Below the pieces are notes generated by a model. The model saw only the letters and a program-made list of their open reading frames with translations, did not search any database and was not told where the DNA came from. The position numbers and the translations under genes were made by a program. Positions 1-15,300 of a stretch of 64,000 bases of DNA are shown here, in pieces (the first letter of the stretch is position 1; each line of letters begins with the position of its first letter). Source of the DNA: Colias croceus (Eukaryota > Arthropoda > Insecta > Lepidoptera > Pieridae); assembly GCF_905220415.1 (NCBI RefSeq), contig NC_059565.1, positions 1,698,501-1,762,500 on the forward strand, given 5' to 3'.

Positions 1-1184
1 TTAATTTACATGTTATTCAATGTTTTTAGCCAAAATAAAATTGTTTTTATAACAATTTTATAGTTATTTTTATAGCTCACTTGCTTCAGTTTTTAAAATC
101 GATTAACTTTTACTTTTAGTATTCAAATAGGTAGCGAGGAGCGAAGCGACGAGCGTGTTAGGTTAACTCTTGAACTGCCGCACGAGCCGAGCGAGCGAAG
201 CAAGCGTGCCGCGGTAGCGGCCTGCGAGTGCCAGAAGCGACTTTAGGGCGATTCCCACTCAAACAAAAAAAACTACGTAGGTTAAAACGTACGTACGTAG
301 GTAACGAAACGCAACAAAAAAAAAAACAAATGTCAAGATGGTTACTCGAAATTGTATGAAAAATTATGAAACTTTAATAATTAATTTCTAAAAAACTATA
401 AATATCCGCAGGTTAAGATTTTACGGGTAAGTTACTTAGGCATAGACCTTTCTCCAAGAAAATTTTGGTTGCCCAACTCAACGGCCCTTAAAGTACATTT
501 TTACCTCATATTTATTGAAAAAATCAATAACAAAAAAATATTATTTACAAATTTGATTTTTTTTTTAATAAATATATCCGACATTTTGATATATTTAATA
601 TCAGATATATGATATATAATAAGATAGAATTTTGACATTTGATATATTATATAATATAACATAACATAACAGATATTTTCGAATGCTGGTTTTGGTACTA
701 TTTTATTGTTCCAATGTTTATCTTCTTGATACGACTTTCATTTTTTCTTCTTCACCTTATTCCGTAAATAAATATGTCTCTTGCTCGTCGCGCTTCGCTG
801 TTAGAAATAAACATACATACACAAATCAGTAATATTTATTGGAAGATGAAATCTCAAAAAATAACTAAAACATTACTTATCTATACCAATAATAAATAAA
901 ATTATAAATAAAAATAAAGACGGAGTGCATAAAATTATAAAATCTTGATTTGTGCGTTGCTCAATTCAGACTTAGTAAACATATTACTCCAAAAAATTAA
1001 AATAATATTTATTACTAATTATTACAAGTAAAAATAACTTTCAAATTTTGATTTATGCGTTTCTCAAATTAGACTTGTAAATATACCTAGTACCTAATCA
1101 ATATATTGGAAGTTGAAATCTTTGGACTTGTAGCGGCCGAAAGACATAATAAATATAAATAAGCATGATAAACATCAAAATTAC
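1..1184. other. AT-rich non-coding stretch
   Basis: No convincing coding exon is visible. A GC-richer patch near 128-250 with repeated GCGAAGC/GAGCGA strings looks like part of a repeat element, and 588-670 is a run of ATAT/TATA repeats. If the exon at 1185-1282 is real, this region holds intron 1 and further exons of that gene. Confidence 0.5.
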
Positions 1185-1282
1185 CTATTTGGGTTCAATA
1201 ACTGTAGTTTTTTCACCTGCCTTCGCAACATTTTCTTCCTAATGTTCTCACCATCAATGTTTTGGCCACCAAAATTCACCAT
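1185..1282 (-). CDS. putative first coding exon of an unidentified gene (partial)
   Basis: An ATG at 1282 opens 32 codons (MVNFGGQNIDGE...LLNPN) plus two bases, ending in AG followed by the donor GTAATT. The peptide is basic (RKKMLRRQVKK) and I do not recognise its family. No polypyrimidine-AG acceptor precedes it, which fits a 5' exon better than an internal one. It lies just downstream of the DRC11 gene on the same strand, so it would start the next gene, which runs out of the window to the left. The alternative is a chance open stretch. Confidence 0.45.
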
Positions 1283-2298
1283 GTTTATGAAAAACTTTAG
1301 TATCACTAACACTAAATCACGTATGCGAGTAGACAATGGCACCGCGCGAAAAAGTTGTACAGGACTGCTCTCTAAGACGCGTTAGCGTCGACTAACAGGA
1401 GGCAGAACGGCGGAAGCGACCGGCCTACGCGCAATTTTGTGCTAATAATTTATAAATATATTTTTTTAAAATTACTGATGTATTAAATGTAAAATCTAAT
1501 CCCGCACGTCTCTCAAGAATTGAATGGAAGTGGATGTGGATAAAGTTTCATTGATATTACTTTACTATTGTCCAAATGAAATTGATTGACCGTTTAATTT
1601 TTAGGAAACTTCACAACGTTTTTCTATCGAGGCAAATTTTTTCAATCGTGTTTCGGTTCCCGCACGTCACTAGACAAACTCTTTAATTAAATAAATCCAT
1701 AAATAAAAAAAATCAAATTGGTAGTTTTTGAAGAAAAAAATTAATTCTCCGTGAGCTCGAAACGTCTGTTTTGGGTCTCATTTCACCTTAAGCGCGGGTT
1801 CTCTTTAATATGGTTTTGTAGTATTTCACATAGACAACTATTAAAGTGACAGATCCCTGGTTTAAAGTTAGACCGTGTTTAAATTGTTTTGTGGTAATAC
1901 TATGTATTTTTAACATAACGCTTAAATGTTCAATGGTAAAGTAACTTAAACTTCAATTATTATAATACTTATCCTGATATATTATTTACTAACATATTGT
2001 TTTATTTTGTGTTTCAGTTGTTCCTGTGGTCTCTAACAAACATACAGAAAAATATTTACTTTATAATATAAATAATAATAGTTTAAAAAAACTAAAAAAA
2101 CACGCTTTTTATAGAAAACCGAACTAAAAAATAGAAAATTTTATCAAATTACTGTATTGTCATCGGTCCTCAATAAATCTACAAAGTTTGAACGAAATCT
2201 GGCCGTTTAAAGTGGGTCAAAATCGCGCCCAAATAAGTCGGTTACAAACATACAAACATACAGGTGAAGCTAATATAAAGCGTGTAAAAAAAGAAACT
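1283..2298. other. intergenic or 3' part of DRC11; terminal exon not resolved
   Basis: Exon 20 of DRC11 ends in phase 0 at 2302 with donor GTTAGT, so a short last exon should lie further left. I found no convincing acceptor plus ORF here. Part of the stretch (about 2160-2290) is a repeat with a diverged relative at about 6005-6130 (shared 'CGGTTACA...ACATACAGGTGAAGC'). Confidence 0.4.
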
Positions 2299-2301
2299 AA
2301 C

Positions 2302-2380
2302 TGCTTCGCTCGTAGCTTCAACACCCATTTCAATGAGAGGTCCTAAAAACTCCATAGCTGTCAACGGTGTGGCATTTAAC
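2302..2380 (-). CDS. DRC11 exon 20 (last exon found)
   Basis: Acceptor TTTCAG, donor GTTAGT, ending in phase 0. Encodes LNATPLTAMEFLGPLIE to EATSEA. PLTAMEF is a conserved C-terminal block. If the donor were skipped, the frame would run about 20 residues into repeat DNA before a stop. Confidence 0.82.
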
Positions 2381-5300
2381 CTGAAAAGATAGGAAAAATA
2401 AGAGCTAGCGCGCAAGAGCAACTTTGTCTCCGCAACTATTTTGTCTCTCCCATCAACTCTATGGGGAGTTGCGTCGCTACGTGCGCGCACTTTCTTACTA
2501 GCCCATAGAGGTGATGGGAGAGACTAAACAGTGAAGGAGACAAATTGGCTCTTGCGCACTAGCTTTAAGGGTAAAGAAAAATAAAATGGAAAAATAAAAT
2601 TTTTGTCTTTAAAGGAGTCTTTTGTTTCATTTATATTATACTGATTTTCAGATATTAACGGATTTAAAACGCGATTTATTCATTATAGGTATTATTATCC
2701 CGTGACCACGTTCGCTGCAAAGTGTGCCAAACATTGGCATAATCTATAATATAAAAATGAATCCCAAAATGTGTTGGTTAGCGCATAACTTGAGAACGGC
2801 TTAACCGATTTCGATAATTCTTTTTTTATAATATTCCTTGAAGTTCGAGGATGGTTCTTATGTAGAGAAAACGTGAATATGTACCACGGGCGAAGCCGGG
2901 GCGGACCGCTAGTAATAATAAAATAATGAATAAATCGCATTTAAAATCCGTTAAAGTCTTTAATTTCTAAATGAAAATTAATAAATACCTTACAATCCTC
3001 TCAGCATTGATAACAGTGTCATACAGTTCCATGATCAAGCCAAAGCCGTAGCCTTGTAGTACCTGCGCGAGCGCTTGCACACAGTAATCTCTGGGCATGC
3101 TGCGAATTCTAAATGAGAAAATATATAAATAATTAATGAAAACTTAATACATAAAAGAAAACAAATGAAAGCTATTCAATATATAAATAATGATACCGTG
3201 CACGTGGGTGCGTGTAAGTGTGTGTGTGTGTGTTGAAGTATTTAATACTAGTTTTCCGCCCGCGGCTTCGCCCCTTGTAGTCAAAGAAAAACCCGCATAG
3301 TTCCCGTTACCGTTGGATTTCCGGGATAAAACCTATCCTAAGTCCTTCCTAATGTCCGCACTAAAATTGAAGTAGTATATGCAGTACTTTTTGAGATTAG
3401 CCCGAGCATATAAACAGACAAACAGTCATAGATAAACAAACAAAAATTCTAAAAATTAAATTTTTGGCTTCGGTAGGTTACCTATATATTGTAGATCACG
3501 CCCCAAGTATTATTTTATAAAAATATTCAGTGTACAGTATGTATGTATAGATATTTTATAAATAGTAATATCATAATATGAAAGTTCTCACTTTTGAAAC
3601 CTTTCATAGAAGAACAGTCTCAAACTGTTGTAATCCGTTCTTGGCACCAGAATAACTTCGTTAAAGATAGACACCATAGGTTTTGCTTGTGCAGACATTG
3701 GGTTGGAACATGTGGCTAGAAATAATAAAAAATAAATAAATATTTCAGGACAATTTTCACACACAGTACGATCTGGTCCCATACTAAGCCTTCGCTTGTG
3801 TTATGGAAACCAGATGGCTGATAAACATACATATATAATTTTAAATAAATACTTCTATAGATAATTTACACCCAGACACATAATATATTTGCCCCGGGTG
3901 AGAATCGAACCCACGACCGCTGGCTTGGAAGGCAAACCACTACCTACCAAGCCAACCCGGTCAGTCTATATAAACTGCGAAGAGAAAATATTACATTTCT
4001 AGTATGCTTGAAATAAACTGATCAATTAATTCACTGAATTCGATACAAATTTCGCAAAAAAAAAATGAAATGAACCCACCAATAAATATAATTTTGTCAT
4101 CTGGCGACATTTGCTTGAGAAGCTTCGTTAGAGACGCTTTTAAAGTTTTCGCTTGCAAATACTTATCTTCCGGAGCAACCTAAAGTGGATTATTAAATAA
4201 ATAGATATAGATACTTACGTAAAAACGCGTAAAAAAACATGTAGGTATATCAATTATTCTCAAAATGCAGTTTAGAGTATAGTATTATAATATTATCAGA
4301 TATTTTGTAAATTATCTTTTTCATATCCCAGAAAGCTATAGAATTAGCACAGATAATATCTAATATAATTCTACTAGCGGTCCGCCCCGGCTTCGCCCGT
4401 GGTACATATTTACGTTTTCTCTACATAAGAACCATCCTCGTACTTCAAGGAATATAATAAAAAAAGAATTATCGAAATCGGTTCAGCCGTTCTCAAGTTA
4501 TGCGCTTACCAACACATTTTAGGATTCATTTTTATATAATTCTATATACTAGGTATATATTTAATAGGTATTTATTTTCATCATATTTATAATTTTTAAA
4601 CAATTTAAGTGATATATTATATTGTAACCTTTTTACAAAATACTCTTTCAATGTTCCTCATATAAATTACAGCTGGCTGGAAGACCCTTGCCGCCAAAAA
4701 TACATCTGTCAAAACTTTCGACGGCCTGTCAAATTGCGCGCTAAAAACTTCGGGAGTTATGTCGATTTTCACGGCGTCTAGAAAAAAAAGTATGCGTTTT
4801 TAATTTTCAGAAAGACAGCTTTCTTTAAGTTTTAAGGAACAATTTTACTAAATTATAACTAGACATAACATTTAACCAACCAACTTCAAAAAGTAGGAGG
4901 TAATTATTGTCAATTCAGCTGTAGTTTTTGAGTTTGTTTCCTAAGAACTTTCGACTGGCTGAACCGATTTTGATATTTTCTTTTATTTAGAAGTTTGTGC
5001 GTGTCGTCCTTTTCAAATATTGGTCTTATTTTGGTAATAAGAAGGTGGATTAGTTTTTGTTAAAAATAATTATTTTAGCAAATAATTAGAGGAACAATCA
5101 CTTAGTTCACCGCACACAGCGTCCACCAAAAACGACTTCCCGTTCCGCGGTGGGCCCAGTAACATCACAGCTTTATTCCTCACCGCGCCGGGTGTGCCAC
5201 ACCCGAACACGCAGGAGAGGGTTAAACGTCTACGAATATCGCCATAGCCGGGTGTGGGGAACCTTGGTCAAAATATGAATTACTAGCTGTACCCCGCGGT

Positions 5301-8300
5301 TATACCAGCATTGCTCCGCTTCTGTTAGTCTTAGCGTGATGATATATAGCCTCTTCCTCGATAAATGGGCTATCTATCACCGAAATAATTTTTCAAATCG
5401 GCACTGTAGTTCCTGAGGTTAAACAAACGTTAGCGTTCAAACAAACAAACTCTTCAACTTTATAATATTAAGTACCTATAGAATATAGATTTGTTTAGTC
5501 AAATATTTGACCTTTATTAAAACACAAAATAATGAATTATTTTGCTTGTAGGCTAAGAAGCAATCGGATCAAGGCTGATAAATTTGCTAAAAATTCCCAT
5601 GAAAAAAAGTTCAGTTGCAAAAATAAAAAAAAAAAAGTGATATTAATTTTTTCAAAGTATTTTCACTGCTGAAATTTGTCAAAAAGGCAAATACATACGT
5701 ATCATAGACACAACTACTCTTTCTACAATAGGAAACTATTAAAAATATAAATTACTTAGCATCCGGGTCTTTCACATTAAACTCATAGACGCCATATTTC
5801 AAATCACCAACAATATCCCTTATTTTGCAAGTCGGTTTTGAAATTAGGTCATGATCAAAAAGCGCCTGAAAAAAAACTTCATTCAAGATCTTCCAAACCA
5901 AAATCTATTAATAACTATTGCTACTTACACTTGCATTAAAGGGTTAAAAAACAAATAATAATATAGTTATAAAAAAACACGCTTCATCTCATGAAATTAT
6001 TGTATTGTTCTTGATAAGTGTACAAAGTTTGAATTATAGTCCGTTCGCGTTAAATCTGTCCGTTTAATGTGGATAAAAATCGAGTCTAAATGTGTCGGTT
6101 ACATACAAACATACAGGTGAAGCGTGTTAAAAAACTACTTAAAATTGTATAGAGCCAATTTTTAAAATTGAATAGGAGATATTTACTGATATTAGTATTG
6201 AATGTAATTAATCTATATAATATTATGTAAAACTCAAAGGTGACTGATATAGTGATCTATCAACGCACAGCCCAAACCACTGGACGTATCGGGCTGAAAT
6301 TTGGCATGCAGGTAGATGTTAGGACGTAGGCATCCGCTAAGAAAGGATTTCCCGAAATTCTTGCGGGAACGGAGAAAAACGGGGATGCACGTACAAAGTC
6401 GTGGGCGGAAGCTAGTATTAAAATAAAAAGCCCCTTCAAGTAAAATTCCATTTATTTTTCTTTATATTATCTACACTAAATAGTTAAATACTAATAATTA
6501 TTATGTTCATACGCTACAGAAACAAAACATATTTTTGAAGTGAAACTTCTTTAGGCGCTTCGCGTAAAATTTCAAGGTCGCGTAGTGGCAATACTATATA
6601 TATAATATATAATATAATTGATTTTTCAATTCATCTGCGCATGTTGTAACATCACCACTGCTCGAACGGTGAAGGAAAACATCGTAAGGAAACCGACATG
6701 TCGAAGAATTAAAAAGTTCGACGACATGTGTCATCCGCCAACACGCACTTGGCCAGCGCGGTGGATTATGGCCTGTACCCTCATAGGAGGCCCGTGTCCC
6801 AGCAGTGGGAACGTATATGGGCTGATGATGATGATGTAGTGGCAATACCGTCACGTCATGGATTGGCGACGATTTTGGTATGTTTGAATCCAAAAAAGTT
6901 TCACTTCTGACGCGTGTGCTCGGCACATACATAAACTATTCTAACCTCAAAACCTTCCACCATATTGCTATCAATTTTAAGAGGTTTAGGAACCGCTGGC
7001 GGCTTCGGTTTCTTCCTTGGTCTAAGTTTGGGAAACTTCCAACCCACTGCCTTGTACATTTGCTGTTGAGCTTTTATTAATAACTTCAAATCTAACCTGA
7101 TGACATTTTTAAATTGTTAGTTTAATTAAACACAATTTATAATTTTTAATTAGTAGGAAACGGCCTTCGCCTTAAGTTAAGGCGAAGGAATCGGGTTCGA
7201 ATCCTGACTCATAATCGAATTTTATATTCTTTGAAATTTCGCAAATAATATTTTATTTTCTTTATTTATTAAGGATTCACCGTTTGGTGAGCCGACATAC
7301 CAAATTAAACAATATGTTATTTCATTTGTAAAGGCAGAAAGCCATGCTAAAATAATTGTTATAATCAGTCAAATAGTTATTGATTTAAATCGTAACTGAC
7401 AAACAAACAAAAAAAATATTTCCTATTTAAAACTACTTTAGATAATGCAGCATACATAGACGTAAGACATTTTAATGTCTTCAGAAATAAATAATATCAA
7501 AACAGTTTTTATTTTTATACTTATCTAAAAAGGATGCTATTTAAACAGGTGGTAAATTTGCATTTGCCAATTATTTACACAGATGTAATTTTTGTAACTA
7601 ACATATTAAGTAGAGACATAACCGTTTGTCCTTGATTTTATCAACCGACTTCAGAAAATGGAATCTCAAATGGATTTTTTTGGACTCGTTACTTCAGACT
7701 TGATTAACCGATTTCAATTATATACTAAAACCTTCCTCTTGAATCACTCTATCTTTAAAAAAAAAACCATCAAAATCTGTTGCGTTATTTTTTAAAGATC
7801 TAAGTATACAGACACAAAGACAGCGGAAAGCGACTTTGTTTTATACTATGTAGCCAAATTTGGTACATCCTGTATTAAAAAAGGTAAGTATATTAGTATG
7901 TTTTTATTTAAAAACTACCAAAACTGAAGATACCTCATAAGCTCGTCAACATATTTCCTGCAATCCACATGCATTTGGCCCATAATATCTTCCGTCATTA
8001 TTACTTGCATATAACCGAAAAATGCATCCGGGTTTTGGGAGGCGGGAAAGTCATCGTAAATCGACCATGCTGCTTGGTACTTTTGCAGAGCCTACATAAA
8101 ATTAATATAATATGTAATATGTACTTACTATACTTAGTTTCTATATAATAAACTAGCTGTGCCTCACGGTTTTACCCGCAGTGTTTCGCTCCTGTTGGTC
8201 TTAGCGTGATGATAGCCTTCCTCGATAAATGGGCTACAACTAACAAAAGAAAAAAAATTCAAATCGGACCAGTAGATTAGCGCGTTCAAACAAACAAACT

Positions 8301-9310
8301 CTTCAATTTATTTTATTAGGTACCTAGTATAAATATACCGTGTTTATAATACTAACACAGATATTAGTAAAGATATCTACCGTGTTAATGTCTTTAATTT
8401 CTAAACCGTTCTTCTTTCTATTTCCATTATTACCTCCACTATATCTCCCATATATTGTGACGTCTGTGCCTTATATCCAGGGTCGGATTGCGGATTACAA
8501 CGCAATTTGAAAAGCTGTTCTTCTTCTTTCTTCTTCTGTTCTCTATCTGCTTCTTCTTTTAGTAACGCGTCTATTTTTGCTTGCTTCTTTTCCGCTTTTA
8601 ACTGAATTTTTTTTATTTTCATTGGTAAGAATAAATTAAAAATTATTATGTATTTGAAATAACTACTGCTTAGAGCAGTAATGTTGATTGTATGAATGTT
8701 AATTATTATAATCTTATATATAAAAATGAATCGCAAAATGTGTTGGAAGGCGCATAACTCGAGAACGGCCGAACCGATTTCGATAATTCTTTTTTTATTA
8801 TATTCCTTGAAGTACGAGGATGGTTCTGATGTAGAGAAAATGTAAACATGTACCACGGGCGAAGCCGGGGCGGACCGCTAGTAATACATATATATATTAA
8901 TTGTTGGTGTAGGTACTATTAAATAAATGAATTTTCAAAAATCTGCGTTTTTTATTTTATCTCCCATCCTTTAGTCCCTTTCATACAGAAGATGAAATAT
9001 ATCTCTGTCTGATTAATTTGTATAAAGTAATAAGATTAGAGAATAAGAATGATTAAAAAGAGAGCATGATCATGGTCAGTTTCCCCGTGACCACGCTCAC
9101 CGTAAAGTGTGCGTAATGTCGGGTTATTAATAACTAGCTTCCGCCCGCGACTACGTCCGCGCGGAAAAATTAAGAAAAGTTAAGATTTATTTTTTTCTAC
9201 GTATTTTTCCAGGATAAAAAGTATCCTATTTTATGCCCAGGATAATAAAGTATAATTATACCAAGTTTCATCGAAATCGAACCGTTAGTTTTCACGTGAT
9301 GCCTGAACAT

Positions 9311-9351
<41 letters not shown>

Positions 9352-12300
9352 AAAATTTTTAATCACATATTTGGGTTTGGTATCGATCCAGTAACACCCC
9401 CTGCTATTTATTTTTTCAATATTTTCAATGTACAGAATTGACACTTCTACAGATTTATTATATGTATAGATGAATAAATCACATTTAAAATCCATTCAAG
9501 TCAATTTCTAAATATTACTAGCAACACGGTGAATTTACATCAAACGAACATAGAGCTAGAGCTAGAGCAAAAGCATTATTTCGTGATCTTTTAATGAAAA
9601 AGAAAACTCATATTCAGTGTTGTTGTATTAGAACATTGCATAGAATCTTTTCCAACCAATGACCTATTATACTAGTAGACGCGGCATACGCCAACATCAT
9701 TGCACTAAAAACAGCGTAATTAATACATACCTACTTACTAACGCATTATCACCAATACAGTTGTTCTCTCTTTCACTCCCACGCACGAGACATAATACAT
9801 GTCTCACTCATGTACTTCGTAATAACAACTGCCGATTAAAATATAAAAGGAACGTCCAGCCACGACGCTGAATGGAGCGTGACTAAGTGAAACTCGGGCA
9901 CTTAGCTGAGTTTTTTCTTGCCAAAATAGAGAGCGGGTAACGTATCTAGCTTTTTTATATATCATAGTTTCGAACGCACTAAGAACCTTTTTACATTAAA
10001 ATAATTTTGACATAGTGGGGTTAGACTGAGTATTCGCTCGTTTGATGTAAATGCACCGTAATATGAAAGAGAAAATACTAAAGTAAATAAGTTGAAGCTA
10101 CCATTTCCTTAGTTTTTCCCTTTACACTGGCGTTATATTTCTCGTCTTCTTCAACTTTTTCATCTATAGTGGGATAATCACCACGGATCACCATGACAGT
10201 ACCACCCTCTATTTCGTAAGGGTAGTCGGGGAAAAACCCATAGCCATAATACCTATAGGATTTTATTGAGACTAAAAATTTTGTCTATGGACTAGCTGAG
10301 CCTGTGGTTTTACCCGTATTGCTATGCTCCTGTTGGTCTTAGCGTGATGATATATACTCTATAGCCTTTCTAGATATATGGACTATCTAACACCGAAAGA
10401 ATTTTTCAAATAGGACCAGTAGTTCCTGAGATTAGCACGTTTAAACAAACAAACTCGAGGAAGGCTACAGGCTAATATATCATCACAATAAGTTGGTCTT
10501 ATAGGATCGGAGCAATGGGGGTAAAACCGCGGGGCACAGCTAGTATGGAATATAATCACAGAGACCTCTATAATTAGTATTTGTCACAGATAAAGTGTTT
10601 CTGTGTTTGTACATTATTCCAAAAAGGGGCGTGTGAGCCGAGCATACGTGTCAGAAGTGAAACTTGTTTGGCAAGATACAAATATACCAAAATCGTCGCC
10701 TTACTCCATTATGTGACGGTATTGCCATGCTTATTGTCATGAAGCGACCTTCAATTTTACTCTCAACGCGCCTAAAGAAGTTGCACTTCAACAGTATATT
10801 TATTCATTTATTCATTCATTTATTTATAAAATTACCAGAAAGTAGGATAAACAAACCATTCTTTAAACCATGTTTGTATGTGTTCAGTTATATCGTCTAT
10901 TTGATTGTCCTTTTTAAAAACCACTAGTCTCGTCTTCTCTTGATTAAAATCTTTCATGTACGTTTCTTTTATTTTCATGCGAATGTTCCGCTTTCTTTCG
11001 TACATCTGTGAAAAAATATATTTCTAAAAAAATACGTAACACTACACACTTATAAAGTTAAGTCTTTTAGATTGTTGCGAACCTTTGCAATAGCTAAACT
11101 TATTTTAGTCATTAATATTTATAAATTACTAGCTGCGCCCCGCGGTTTCACCCGCAGTGCTCCGCTCCTGTTAGTCTTAGCGTGATGATATATCCTTCCT
11201 CGATAAATGGACTATCTAACACCGAAAGAATTTTTCAAATCAGACGAGTAGTTCCTGAGATTAGCGCGTTCAAACAAACAAACAAACAAACTCTTCAGCT
11301 TTCTAATATGTATATACATATAAATAATGTATATATAAATAATTTCTAAACCTTATTATTTTCTTCTTCGAAACTGATGTGTGGTTGAAACGGATCTGGC
11401 ACCAAGCCTAACAATACATCCCTTTTGTACTCGAGAATCCGTTGCCTTTTGATAAGCATATATTTCCTATAGAAAAAAACAAATATCTCCGTCAATATTA
11501 AAACCATCAGGTCATTCTCAGTAGTTTGAACAATGTCATTACCTAACAGAATATCCTATCCTATCCTATACTATACTATCCTATCCTATCCTAAAAAAAA
11601 AAAAAAAATATATAGTGGGGAAATCTTCCAAAGATACCCACGGCCCCCGGGGAAGGAGCCGTGGGTTATGTCGGATTCTTACCGACTAAAACCCCACTGT
11701 GTTCCGTCGAGCCGCTTTAATGATGGGGCCGCGGGTATTGATTAGAATTCTTCCGCGACATCCTATCCTATCCTACCCTACTAATATTATAAATGCGAAA
11801 GTTTATGAGGATGGATGTATGTGTATATTGTGTATAGGTACAGTATGTTTGCAAATCTTTCACGCAAATACTACTAAACCGATTTCAATGAAATTTAGCA
11901 CACATATAGATGTAAACTTGGTAAAAATTACCCTCTATATATGAAAAAATTAACACATAGGATTGGTTTTATCCCGGAAATCCCACGGGAACGGGAACTA
12001 TGCGGGTTTTTCTTTGAATAAGCGGGCGAAGCCGCGGGCGGAAAGCTAGTCTTATATGTTATTATTATTATTTTTATTTTGCCTAGTTCCGAGAATAAAT
12101 CGTAGTTATAATAGAATTTTTTAAACCTTAAGTTATATGAGTGTCCTGACAGAACGAAATTTATACTTTACGTTTTTTTAAGTATTACTGTGATAGTATC
12201 ACAGTATTACAATATTAGAAATATGGTAATACTGTGTTATTATACCGTAAAATTTTAAAATATACTTAAATAAAATTATCAAACCGATAAACTTTCTGAA

Positions 12301-15300
12301 TCAACATGGCCGCCGCTCGTTTTAAATAAAATGGAGCCTCTTGTGCGGAATCGGCAAAATATAGTCTTCTTCTTCTGCATTTGGATTTGAAATCTTCAAT
12401 GAAAAACTGCCTGTAACAATATTTATTATAGTTCAGTTCAGTTCAGTTCATTTCTGTTCTGTCCTATTCATTTCTACTTTGTTCTTCTCTGTTCTGTTCT
12501 GTTCGTTCCTTATATTACTGTTACGTTCTGTTTTACTTAAGTCCTAGACAAAAAATCGTACTTATCGGTTACTTATAAAAAACTTATGAACGGAACTAAC
12601 CTATATCTTTCGTGTGTTTGTATTATTACAGCTTGGAGGTACTCTTCAGAATATACCGTGTGTACACTTTCATCTAAAACACGTTTGACATTATTATTTA
12701 AAAGAAACTACACTAAACTAGTTACATAAAACATATATTTCTCAATTTCTTATGTATATAATATATTCTTATGTATATAACTTATGTTTGCGTAAACGCA
12801 TTCTCCACTCAGTAAACATGATTATATTATAATTTCTTATGATTTATTATTAAATTGGTTCATAATAATTTTTAGTCCTTTTAGATGATAACTATCTTTC
12901 TATCCGCCTCAACACTCATGATTGAGTTTCTCATAAACACAAATTTCCACACTCCATCACGTTTTATTATCATTTTCTAATCTATCACTATGCTTAAATT
13001 CATCATATCCGATTCAGGCGTTTAAACGTAGCCATAAGTTATTTGATCAACACTATAAGAAATGTTATAAACGCCCGATACTTATAACAAACCTTTGTAA
13101 ATTTGTTGCTCAGAAATAAAAGTAGGCGCATTATCTTCTACAGGGAAATCCCCGTCAAAGATACTAGGTGTGACGGGCGTCTGAAAAAAGTTTTTATATA
13201 CATAATACTAGTTTACTCGACATTTAATTTTTAGTTAACAATACGCGAAAATGCCCTTTATAAATTATAACCATAAACCCATAATAATTTAACAATAATA
13301 ATCTATTATCAAACAAAAACCAAAAACAAACGATCAGGATGCGTTTGTGTGTCAAATTTAATTTATTTTAATTCATTATTTAAAAAAAATGCTTTCTGCA
13401 CTGCACTTGGTTTCTAGTATATTAACTTTTAGTATGCTAAATTTCATACTAAGTACTCTTTTTAAATATTACTAAGTACTCTTATTTATACTGATAATAA
13501 AAGAACCGTTTTCGGAGGTGATTTCTTCCTCTCAACCGCATCAGCCCACATCTTTTGAAGCAATCGTTCCATCGAGTCCTCTCTACTTTCTAGTGGTAAA
13601 TGGTATGGTATAACTATCTGTAAATAATTGTAAAAGCACTCCATTGAAATACAATAAATTACTAGTTTCACAATCACACTCATAAATTGTCCGAAACAAA
13701 ACTCTGTCTGCGTCTATGAGGCAGAGTTTTTTAATGAGCAATAGATTTTGAACATTACTGCCACGAAATAAGGTGTTGATTTGAATGAATGTGACAGCGT
13801 CACTCGGGCATTTTTTGTCTACCTTTTTAATAGGCGATTGCAAGTTTAGTTGTATATAGTTAGTACACGAATATTTTTTTAAGGTCCATCCACAAAATTA
13901 AAATAGATTAGAAAACAAAAGGCTTTTTTCATATTTCAGTTTTTCTATACCTACCTAATAAGTTTTCCTCCTCATTTTCACGTATAGTATGTATACATTA
14001 TTATTATTTACATTACCTGAATATCAAAAGGTGTCCGTCGAGTGTTTATCAAAGCTTGATCTACGTAAATATAGTCATTTACTATTAAATTGACTAGCTC
14101 ATTTCGTAGCTCGAACATACTGAAAAGATAACGTCATAGAAACATGGCCGCAATGTGAATGTGTAAAATTTTCATGATAAATTAACTAAACTAAAGGAAT
14201 TGAAATTAAATTATTATATCACTACATAGTATAAAACAAAGTCGCTTTCTCTGTCCCTATGTCCCATGTCCCTTTGTATGCTTAAATATTTAAAACTACG
14301 CAACGGATTTTGATGCGGTTTTTTTTAATAGATAGAGTGATTCAAGAGGAAGGTTTTAGTATATAATTTATTAGGTTTTAGAAAAAGCGGGCGGTAAGCT
14401 AGTTATATACCTCTTTATAGGAAGGAATTATGGTGAATTGTATAGCTTAGCAACTACGCTAATGCGAAATGATTTTTATGATTCTAAACAAAAATCAAAG
14501 TATTTTTCATCAAAGCTCGTGTATACATTTTACAGCCAGTTTAATAAGTCGATTGTCTGTTTTTGTTGCATTACTGTTGGGACGAACTATTCTCACCTAA
14601 TTTGAACCCAGTCGTGCAGTTACGTATATTTCCAATAAGATCTACATTTTATACTAGCTGTGCAGTGTGCCCCGCGGTTTTACCCGCTGTGCTCCACTCC
14701 TGTTGGTCTTAGCGAGATGATATATAACATATAGCCTTCCTCGATAAACGGGCTATCTAACACCGAAAGAATTTTTCAAATCGGTCCAGTAGTTCCCGAG
14801 ATAAGCGCGTTCAAACAAACAAACTCTGCAACTTTATAAAATTAGTAAAGATAAGATCTACATTTTATATGATGTGGTACCTAGGTCTGTTCTTAGTGTT
14901 ACGACTGTTTACGTATTTCAGTCAGGAAAAATTACTTAATTTTCTTTACAAAGATGTTTAAATATCTACCGTTTCATGAGCACACTAATAATAGCCATGA
15001 TATAGGGTGCTCTCTGCAAATGTACACTATTGAGGTATGCGTCGTACATTCTGTTTATCAGATCACAATATTCCGCATAAGTTGTTCCCAGAATTTCTGG
15101 GGGTAACCTTCGCTCTTTTATCCAAAAGCCTTTTGCTGCTTTTTCCTGTAAAACTGTATTTGCTATATGGATAGTCGTCAATAAACGAAATGATCGTACA
15201 TATATATATATTCTTGTACCAAATTTCATCGAAATCGGTTAAGTAGTTTTGCCGCGAAAGCGTACCTAACGAACAAGATACACATACACTTATTACTATT